A stretch of 64,000 nt of DNA from assembly GCA_028023455.1 (NCBI GenBank), contig JAQFVV010000022.1, positions 7,833,100-7,897,099 on the forward strand, given 5' to 3'. Of the stretch, positions 49,151-64,000 are shown in pieces (positions within the stretch are counted from its first letter, which is position 1; every line of letters starts with the position of its first letter). A program made the position numbers and the translations under genes. The DNA is from Epiperipatus broadwayi. Its lineage: Eukaryota; Onychophora; Udeonychophora; Euonychophora; Peripatidae. Below the pieces are notes generated by a model. That model searched no databases. It was not told the DNA's origin and worked only from the letters and a program-made list of their open reading frames with translations.

Positions 49151-50371
49151 TAATGATTTGTAAAAAACCTTTTTCAAATACATAGGCATATTTTTTTAAT
49201 ATTAAGTTCAATTCTATGATTAATTTTATCCATTATGTTTCCATTTGTATTAATAATTTGACAAAGCATTTGTAGTTGTTAATTTATGATTATCACTCTA
49301 TTTTCTTTTTCTGAAAAAATCCTACTTTTTTTTTTATCTGATAGCTCTTGCAATATTTCTTAAAGTTTTGAAGCATTATTGCAAAACTATGATACACTTT
49401 ACACTATAAATGTCTTAAATAATTTTTATTTATTTTTATTTCTATAGCTTCCCATTCTAAACCACAACATACTTATAAAAAACAGCTCTAACCGTTTTTG
49501 GAAATATGGAACCACCTCTGTCGTACATGTGTGATTCAATCACTATTGTTAAATTTTGATAAACATTCTTTAAAATATGATAATGTTCTGGACCTTCTCT
49601 TTGATAATTTAAAGATCAAATCACCTGAAAATGCTTATAGAAACAAATGCTTTTTCATAATCTATAAATTCAAAGCTTAATGGTAACTCACATGAAACTT
49701 CTCTAAATACCTTAAATATAATCCATTGTATTAAAATAACTTGATATTCAGCTTACTCTTATTGATCAATATGGAAGACTGCTGTAGATAAATTGTAATT
49801 ATCTTGGAAAAGAAAATTGTAAATAAACCTGATTGAAGTCTAATAAGACTATAGTTTATAATAACTTTTTTATCATCTTTTTTAAATGCAAACATTGAAC
49901 CTACCCTGGCACCTCTCTGAGGAGTGCTAAAGCACAAAACCATGGTCAGGGGTTTGAGGGGGGGTTCCTGACAGAGATATTTTAAGTGCTGGCTCTGGCT
50001 AAGCATTTATCACAAAGCTTGTTGAGGAATTGGCAATACTCACTGTTTATAGCTTACAAGCTTAAGAGAATAGGGTCATGTGATCTATGACTCTTATTTT
50101 GATTATTTATTGCTACTTTATTCTTTTAATCCTTAAGTATTTTTATTGTTTAAAAACTTGATATTTAGTTTGGCAACAATTTTTCTATTTAAAGACTTGA
50201 TTTTTTTAAAAACACCAATAAATATTATATTTTATGGGGGTTCTCTTATTTGTAGATTTAATTACCTATCTTACCTTTTTATTTAAAATGCTTGGCAAAT
50301 CAGATGTTATAATTGTAGTGCTTATTATTTTGTTTTTTATTACTACATAATTTTTTATATAATTCATCTAA
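49151..50371. other. AT-rich spacer
   Basis: No gene recognised. A more GC-rich patch at about 49900-50010 has no identifiable structure. Confidence 0.5.
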
Positions 50372-50642
50372 ACATTTCATAATATTGTTCTTAAATCTTC
50401 TCCTTTGCATTCCTTCATGTATATTACTTTTTATAAATCTCCACATATATACTCTAATGTAAAATTTTTATATAATTTCTTTAATTTTCTAACAGTTTTG
50501 ACTGTCCTGCAGTCTTCATCAGAACTTTTGCATAACCTTCCTCTTTTTTTTTAAATTTAAAAAATTAAAGGAATTACATACAAATTTTGCATTCGATATA
50601 TATGTGGAGATTTGTAAAAAGTAATATACATTTCATAATATT
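50372..50642 (-). mobile_element. Short Penelope/retrozyme-like element with 15-bp target duplication
   Basis: The exact 15-bp repeat ACATTTCATAATATT (50372-50386 and 50628-50642) brackets a 241-bp insert. The insert has inverted arms at about 50416-50452 and 50597-50632 (CTCCACATATATA and its inverse). Between them lies a minus-strand hammerhead-like core. No coding sequence. Confidence 0.8.
50496..50523 (-). ncRNA. Hammerhead-like core, mutated (50.4-kb element)
   Basis: On the minus strand: CTGATGA (50517-50523), stem II GACTG-CAGGA-CAGTC with five perfect pairs, then AAAAC where GAAAC is expected (invariant G changed to A). The layout CTGATGAAG...GAAAC resembles hammerheads of Penelope-like elements as I know them. 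No convincing stem I was found, so it is likely inactive. Confidence 0.5.
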
Positions 50643-50662
50643 AACTCTCTTTTATTTAGTAA

Positions 50663-51010
50663 TAATCCAATCTTTTAAACCACTAAACATCACATGATCA
50701 CCATCTCATACTAGCACATAATTGTTGTAAACAAAGGCAAAACTCTCCATACAGTAGTGCCACCCTATGCCAACCAGAGTAATCAATGGATGCCAGAAGG
50801 CTTGTGCATAAAATCCCTATCCAGTGCTCTCAGATCCAAGGCTCCTCACTGATGATGGCCACAAGCCAGAAACTAATCTGGGGATATTGGATGAGTAGGC
50901 ACTAGATACGGATTTTATGCACAAGCCTTTTGGCATCCATTGATTACTCTGGTTGGCACAGGGTGACACTACTGTATGGAGAGTTTTGCCTTTGTTTAAT
51001 CCAATCTTTT
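50663..51010. mobile_element. Ribozyme-bearing repeat family A with 14-bp target duplication
   Basis: The exact 14-bp repeat TAATCCAATCTTTT (50663-50676 and 50997-51010) defines a 320-bp insert at 50677-50996. It is an inverted dimer. The left arm (AAACCACTAAACATCACATG to about 50820) lacks the hammerhead, and the right arm contains it. The inner ends are CAAAACTCTCCATACAGTAG and its inverse near 50970. Confidence 0.9.
50834..50892 (+). ncRNA. Hammerhead ribozyme, type I (family A)
   Basis: Stem I: ATCCA (50834-50838) with TGGAT (50888-50892), and TCCTCA (50843-50848) with TGGGGA (50879-50884). Core: CTGATGA 50849-50855 and GAAA 50869-50872. Stem II is TGGC-CACAA-GCCA, four full pairs, better than the 13.6-kb copy. 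Stem III is weakened here (ACTAAT instead of the palindrome ACTAGT), and the cleavage triplet becomes ATC, with the cut predicted after C50878. One base from the inferred consensus. Confidence 0.75.
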
Positions 51011-51185
51011 CTTCTTGTTGCTGGAATAACTTTTATTGTCTTCAACTTTCCTTGCCAAGTTTATATATATCATTATTAACATTTTTTAATACTATTTTAC
51101 AAGACTAAAGATATTCAATTTTTCTTAATGGTCACTTAAAAATATTTTCATACTTCTTTTTTTTCAATAAAAAAAATGTACTAAT

Positions 51186-51545
51186 GAATTATTTCTTTCT
51201 TGTATCAGTTATTTTTGTTGTAAATTTTAATAGAGTATTAGTTATCTTTTTGAATTTAGTTAAGTTTGAATGATTTTCAAAGTCTGTTAATATTTTTAAA
51301 TGATTTGCAAGTTGTAATTTTAATTCATTAGAATGTTTCTGAAGTTTAGAAACATCAACTGTTTTTATTGCATCTAATTTTGCAATAGGACTTACTTTAT
51401 ATCTCACAAACTGATGATCATTTTCTATTTTAGATCTATTTAGAGTATTATAATCTTGAAATACATATTTTCTGTTAATCAAAATATCCAATTTTACTGA
51501 AAGTTTCTTTGGATGTTTTCATGTCCATTTTATTTTAGCATATTT
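51186..51545 (-). pseudogene. RTE-clade endonuclease, C-terminal fragment
   Basis: A minus-strand frame of 100 codons (51491-51189) plus ~15 codons upstream across an in-frame TGA. It reads DILINRKYVFQD, then ENDHQFVRYKV, corresponding to the catalytic SDHH-type motif and final strand of RTE endonucleases. The upstream WT-stop-KHP fits the conserved TWxSP motif with Trp changed to TGA. The catalytic Ser of SDH reads Asn. This EN piece is not adjacent to any RT tail here. Confidence 0.7.
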
Positions 51546-51793
51546 CTAAAAAAAAAAAAAAAATTGTAATATATAATTTTACTTCTGTAAATTCCACAAG
51601 TTATTGTCCTCTTTCATTTCTATCTCTCCAGAGTCAAATTTACCCAGAATGCTTTAATCTTTTAATCACTTTCCAATTTAGCATTAAAGCTTTCCATAAT
51701 ATTTTTGATGTGTTGTTTGGGTATTTTAAAAATATTTTTGTATATCTATATATATTTATTTATTCACAATAATGAAAACTTGTTGGGACATAA
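51546..51793. other. AT-rich spacer
   Basis: No supported feature. Confidence 0.4.
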
Positions 51794-51880
51794 GTATTGT
51801 TAGCCAAGAGGTCATTGCAGCTACCTTGCAGACGGTTGTGGGTTCGCATCCCGGCCGATGCTATGACATATAAAAAAAAG
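51794..51880 (+). mobile_element. tRNA-derived SINE
   Basis: Head TTAGCCAAGAGGTCATTGC (A-box-like), anticodon-region CTTGCAG, a perfect B box GGTTCGCATCC at 51841-51851, then CCGATGCTATGACATAT and an A tail. It lacks the extra variable-region bases of the 20.6- and 22.3-kb copies. Target duplication is not clear. Confidence 0.8.
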
Positions 51881-53989
51881 GTCTGAATTATTTGCATTTA
51901 ATATCTTTTATAATTGAATAACTAATCTTGCCATTTTGATTGATATTCCACCAATACCCAAAATGTTATTCTTCTATTTTTTAAATTGATAATGAATCTC
52001 GCTTTTCTCATGCTTCTGATATTTGCGCCTTATAATTAGGTGCTTGCCCATTTTCTAAAGTAATTATTTTATTACATTTTTTTCTAACTTTAATCTTCCA
52101 TTTAATATTTAACTATTTTTTTCCAATTCTTGTAATCCTCATTCAATTGAAACTCATCTGAAATTAAATTGCAGCCTGAGTCCTCAATCAAGATATTCTT
52201 AATACTTTCTGTCTTTCACCATGACATTGCATTGGCTGACAATTTTACAGTCTCCTGAGAATTGTCTGACAATATTATAACTATCTAAAAATAGATTATT
52301 CAACACATATTTATTCAGTCCTTAAGAAATTAGATAAATGTTTAATTTAAAAAGTACCATATTATTGAGTTTTAAAAAAGATGATGGTGTTCATAGTTCT
52401 AAATTTAAAGGTAAAAAGCCAATAAACTCAATATGTTCACAGATATATATTACTGAGCAAATCATTCATGTTTATTTAGTAAATGAATAATCACATAGTA
52501 ATAATAGCTGTAATGGCAAAAATATATGGGATGGATACTAGAAATTTGCCCTACTTAGTTCTTTAAGGCCTCAAGGAGAAATCAAAGAACAATTTTTCAG
52601 TTAGTGGATAATTCCTTTCTGCAGGGAGAATACCTTATAACCATACATTTTAAATATGATTTAAATATTTATTAAAAAATAATTGTTGTGAATAAATGTT
52701 TGCTAAAGAATAAATCTTTTTACAAATTATATAATATATGTGAATAAACACAAAGCAGTGTTGTCAACATTTAGAGAGCCTAATTGAATAGACTTACTTG
52801 GTCAAAAATACATTTTAGATACCATTAACATGCATTTTAGGCATGGCTGTAAACTTTTGTTTAAAGTGTAAATGTAAGGTTGATCCTAATTTATATAGTG
52901 GAGATGTGACATGTGTAATATTTTATTTTAAGTTTCCTCTAAAACATCATACATCATATATAATAAATAGCTCATATTTTGTTGAGGAAGTTTCAATTAC
53001 AATAGAATACATATTATTTACTGAAATGCAGACACACAATATTTTTCAACATACACACACACATACATATTTAACACGGAGATTTTTCTATATATATATA
53101 TAGTATGCATATGTAAATAAAGATTGTAATACAAACACTGCTAAACAAATAATAATGTAGTTATTAATAATAAATTGAAAGATCACATTTACCTATATAT
53201 TAACTGTATGTATATGTTCACCCATTCGTGTTACTTACTGTCCTCATATCTTTATTTTTTAAATGTTAGAATTTCATTACAATTAAATATATATTGGATA
53301 ATATCCTTTTTCTCCACTAACTTTTTTTTCTAATGGAAATGAAATAGCAGTTTCATTACCAACAGACTATGCCCTCTTTAGTTGTTTGACACTTTCTATA
53401 TAATTATGCTGATGAAACTCATTAATAAACATGAACATATAGAGTACTCTTAGATAGAAAAATGGCTATTATCAAATCATAAAATTGATTAAATTTACAA
53501 TTTTTAATGTTTTTACTTTTTGTTTATTAACAGTTTTTTTGGATATTGTATAACTGAAGTAGTGTATATTTGATATAGCATATAATGTGGTTTTACTGTA
53601 TCCAAGAAAAGATCTATGCATATTAATTGCTTTTTGTTAATGAGTTAAGGCTGTCCTGTCTTGAGGGGGGGGGAAATAACAACATTTCATATATATATAT
53701 ATATTTCTGGAATTAGAATGACCTTAACTCATTAAGAAAGTTCTGCTAATCCTTATCCACTTCTAAAATTTATAATCAACTGTAGTCTAGTTTTAAATAT
53801 AAAATTGTAAATATGCAAAGAAAACATTGTAATAGTTCTAAAATATCTTTCAATTAATCAGGTCTTTTCAGTTATGTCAAGCTAAACATAATCCCCCAAA
53901 TTCCGTATATCATTGTTTTATATTTTCTGATGGACATTTTCAAATCTAGTTTTAATATTTAAATACAGATATACTTTATATCCCTAGAG
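51881..53989. other. AT-rich spacer
   Basis: No gene recognised. A G9 run lies at 53665-53673. Confidence 0.5.
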
Positions 53990-54800
53990 TTTAGATGTAA
54001 TTATAGTGGATTTGAATCTGAAGTTTCAAGCTCCTTTCAGCTATCCAATCTATCTCATACAACTGATACAACATTATTACTCACACCTGTGAAAAAGATA
54101 AATGATCTCCAATATATGTATTTCATACTGAAACAGCACTCATCAGATGGCCTAGATCATCATCTCCCATACACACACATATAAAATCACTGCTCAGTTT
54201 ATATTAAGATAGAAAAACTTTAATGGATAGATTTCAATCTACTCCACCCTCTAAATTCTTCAGCCATCCATACCATTGAAAATCTGATGTTGAAATGCCC
54301 AAATCCCTTAATGATGCCAATAGTATTGTCATGCCCATGTTGACCTTAGGTCACTCTAATCTCTCATGTCCATTTAAATACACATAAGAGAGATGGTCAG
54401 GGTACAGGCTGAATCTTTAATATTTAAATACATGTATGTAGAGTGACTTAAAGTCAACATAAGCATGACAATAATATTGACATCATCAAGTGATTTAGGC
54501 ATTCCATCTTTAGATTCTTAATGGTATGGATGACTGAAGAATTAGGGGGTGGAGTTGATTGAAGCATATCCATTAAAGTTTGAAGATTTGCTATTTTAAT
54601 ATACACCAAGAACTGATTACATATATGTGTGGGAGATCAAAAACTGGACTAATTGATGAGTGCTGGTTTAGCATGGAATATGAATATTGGAGATTTTTAT
54701 TTTTCACATGTGTGTGGTCATATGTATTGGGTGTGTGAAATAGACTGGATAGCTATATGGACTTGAAAGTCTGGGTTCAAATCTACTATAAATCTAGTTT
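53990..54800. mobile_element. Fold-back family B, full inverted dimer
   Basis: Arms of ~370 bp. The left arm starts GTGGATTTGAATCTGAAG and the right arm ends TCTGGGTTCAAATCTAC. Internal blocks CTCCACCCTC and TGTTGACCTTAGGTCACTC have inverse partners at 54545 and 54440. The left arm keeps a recognisable hammerhead. The right arm has TTGATGA and GGAA substitutions in its core. Confidence 0.85.
54104..54158 (-). ncRNA. Hammerhead-like motif (family B)
   Basis: On the minus strand: GATCT and GGCCAT of stem I, CTGATGA (54140-54146), a stem II that can pair six bases around TTT (GTGCTG/CAGTAT with wobbles), GAAA (54121-54124), then TACATATA and TTGGAGATC. Core boxes are intact, but the stem I pair next to the core is T/T. 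Activity is uncertain. Confidence 0.6.
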
Positions 54801-55891
54801 TAAAAATGGTGATATACAAAACTGAAAAGAATGAAAACTGTAGAAAGGCAATACCTCTTTAAGCATGATGGAAGTTTCAATCAAATAATTTTTTTTTATG
54901 AATGATGCAATATCAGATTTAAATGATTTAAAAATTGACAAATATAATATATGAATAGTTAATTGCTCAGTAATTTATTAAAGATTCAAGCAACAGAAGT
55001 GATAAAATTGAGCCAAAATCTGAAGACCTTGAGTTCCAGAATCTTGCTTTTTAACACTGCACTATATAAGGCAAAGTCAATAAAAAAAACCATTTATAAA
55101 TTAATTTTATTATAATTATTAATGTAATAAACAACCGTTAATGAACACATGCAGAAAAGGTAGATTTTTAAATTTTCAGCTTTATTACTGCCTAGCATGC
55201 TTTCAATATATTCATAGCATATTGTACTTATACATTAATATTAAAAATTCCCAAGTCATGTGTGTTCATTAACAATCATTTTTACATTAACTCAGAAAAG
55301 AAGAAAATACTTTATAGTTGAATTAGTAATGGAGAATATCTAATCAACCATATGCCAGTTTCTCAGAAGTATTTGCTACCCTGGACTCAAAATTATAAAA
55401 CTATAAAACATTGAATCCTAAACACATATTATCATAAAAGATAATTTAGTTATAAATAAGAATTATTAATAATTGTTAGTGACTTGAGTTGAGAAGGTGA
55501 CAAATATTTTTTCTTCTTATCTACTATTTACTCATATACTTTTTTATTATATATAGTATACAATTCTTTCATTTATTTTAATGAAATAAAAAAGAATAAT
55601 AATAAGGGCAAAGAATCTTTAATATATAAAGCCAAACATGAGTAGTTCTATCTTACATTAATAACACAGCACATAATTTTATTTTCTTATATTCAATGAG
55701 TTTCAAAAGTTGTAATTCACTCTGTTATTCTACTCCAGAATTATATATTATAAACTTTATAAATTGATGGATTTAAATGATAGTGACAGTCTTATAATAT
55801 TATACAAACAGGTTTGCTTTGTTTTAAAACTTTAGGTTGTTTTTAAACTTTGTGGTTTTATATTAATATAGTAAAAAAAGTTAAAATGCTG
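54801..55891. other. AT-rich spacer with a possible SINE remnant
   Basis: At 54970-55075 a segment (CAAGCAACAGAAGTGATAAA, then GAGTTCCAGAATCTTGC) resembles 60960-61060 (GAGCAACAGAAGTAATTGG, then TTTCCAGGGTCCACC). This suggests two copies of another SINE-like repeat. No gene is visible. Confidence 0.35.
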
Positions 55892-55990
55892 GCTAGGTTG
55901 TAAGAGCAATCTGCTCCGCACTGATGATGGACAATAATCAGAAAGTACTCTGAGATGTAAATGCATAACTATAAGCCCTTTCAGTAGTCA
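55892..55990 (+). ncRNA. Hammerhead-like motif, third type
   Basis: CTGATGA (55921-55927), a 13-base stem II block TGGACAATAATCA (only 2-3 pairs), GAAA (55941-55944) and palindromic stem III AGTACT, with the cut predicted after C55950. Flanking strands GGCT...GCA (from 55891) and TGC...AGCC (to about 55977) can form distal stem I pairs, but pairing next to the core is poor. Probably a decayed member of a further ribozyme-bearing repeat. Confidence 0.4.
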
Positions 55991-57101
55991 AACTTAGAAG
56001 ATATGATAATAAAATAGTAGTTATAGTGAAAGGATGTTTTCTAAAGACATAACTTTACCTTTGCATATTTAATTCAATACAGGACCCTCAAATTTCATCA
56101 TATTTTCATAACTTCATGTTATATGACTGGGCATCCCTGTAACTATTTTACTTCATATTTATTGTAACATGAAATATTATTATTGTTTTAAAATAATGAC
56201 TTTATTATTGTAAGAAATATTTATAAGAGGGATGCATTGCTATAAAAGTAGTTCTAAAGGTTGTCCTACAATATCTAAAAATAGTTTTGGCATCTTTCCT
56301 ATGTTGCGATTGTGTTTTCATAAAAGTTCAACCTTGCAATCACTACCCATTCAGCTTTTCTTTTGCTCATTATTCCAGTTCTAAACCTGCCACACTATTT
56401 GAATATTAGTAAAGGTGTTGTTTAGCATGTTTTGTTTCAAGCTAGTTGTTTTCAGATAAGTTTCATCTATGTTGCTCTAGCTATTATTAATGCTAACATT
56501 TACATAGTTACTGTCAGTATTTTTCGGTGGCAACCAACCCTCTTTCATATTTTATTTATTTAGATCGATCATTTCCCATGTCAGCCTGAAGGTCAGCTGG
56601 GGTGCATGAAGTTGGTCATGAGTTCTTGTCTTGTTTAATTTCTTCCTATAAGATTGGGATAGAGATATGCCGTTGGCTTCTCATCTTGTAAGCCACAGGT
56701 TGAAAGCAAGGGGGTTGAGTTTCTCACAGTGGTGAAATCTCCATTATTGATAGAATGTCTGATTAGGGTAGTTACTGGTTATTTGATCTATTTTGTTTTA
56801 ATTTTACAATTTAATTTTTAAAAATCTTATTCCTATTTTGAATTATCTCCAACATTGTTTCCATTAATCTTTCTAATAACATCATTATATTCTTCTTAAC
56901 TCTTCCAATGTGTACTGTTACTTTAAAAAAGACATTTTTACCTAATGTATGTGATTTATCAACAAATTAATCTGATTATATGTGTTTGTAAAAAATACAA
57001 ATATTTTACTGCAATTTTAAACATAATACTTAAAATAGTATAGATAATAAATAAATATTTGAAAACCAGGCACTCTTCACAAACCTGGGAGCTTAATTGT
57101 A
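55991..57101. other. AT-rich spacer with a GC-richer patch
   Basis: At 56560-56760 the sequence is less AT-rich (CAGCCTGAAGGTCAGCTGGG) and looks like a fragment of an unidentified repeat. No gene is visible. Confidence 0.4.
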
Positions 57102-57224
57102 AGTATAGAGGATTTGAACTCAGATTTTCTACATGTGCATGGTCATATGTATCAGTTGTATGAGATAGTGTGGATAGTTGAAGGGTGCTTGAAAATCTGA
57201 GTTCAAATCCTCTATACTTATAAT
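57102..57224. mobile_element. Fold-back family B, minimal palindrome
   Basis: A 123-bp copy consisting only of the outer termini: near-perfect inverted ends (TATAGAGGATTTGAACTCAG and its inverse) around ATGTGCATGGTCATATG. It has no ribozyme. It fixes the family's outer boundary at TAAGTATAGAGG. Confidence 0.85.

Positions 57225-64000
<6,776 letters not shown>

Overview
This is an AT-rich, gene-poor stretch of animal nuclear DNA, most likely from an invertebrate. The evidence is the very low GC content, dense (AT)n and (ATT)n microsatellites, several clades of non-LTR retrotransposon, Ty3/gypsy remnants, tRNA-derived SINEs and many fold-back repeats. I see no convincing host gene, no rRNA and no functional tRNA gene. 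Species cannot be assigned from the sequence alone.

Layout. 1.8-6.1 kb: an RTE 3' end, then a decayed L1/Tx1-like LINE with endonuclease (EN), reverse transcriptase (RT) and a zinc knuckle, then a fold-back repeat holding a tRNA-Gly-like piece. 6-15 kb: AT-rich spacer with two fold-back families that I call A and B. 15-19 kb: a tRNA-derived SINE beside a 3.5-kb element with perfect 26-bp inverted ends (pogo/Tigger-like). 20-25.6 kb: two more SINEs and two RTE 3' ends. 25.9-34.0 kb: an 8-kb nest of about 1.88-kb LTRs in both orientations around broken gypsy gag and pol pieces. 34.0-35.8 kb: a degenerate tandem array. 35.8-36.7 kb: a MITE. 37-50 kb: AT-rich spacer with RTE fragments, fold-backs and a diverged 0.8-kb duplication. 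50.4-51.0 kb: two ribozyme-bearing short retroelements side by side. 51-57 kb: an RTE endonuclease fragment, a SINE, and family B elements. 61.3-64.0 kb: a roughly 445-bp pure (ATT)n tract running into a Jockey/CR1-like LINE whose EN-RT frame is open to the window edge.

The most notable result is that fold-back families A and B, a 241-bp element at 50.4 kb and a site at 55.9 kb each carry a type-I hammerhead ribozyme-like motif. These have a CTGATGA core, a short stem II, GAAA, a very short palindromic stem III and, in families A and B, a long bulged stem I. In family B the stem I arms show a compensatory change between copies. Two of these elements are flanked by exact 14- and 15-bp direct repeats, which points to retrotransposition rather than cut-and-paste. 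I infer that they are non-autonomous Penelope-like or retrozyme-like elements inserted as inverted dimers. Activity is untested.

The LINEs (RTE, L1-like, Jockey/CR1-like) are plausible sources of enzymes for the SINEs. Every element here except the last LINE appears dead or truncated.
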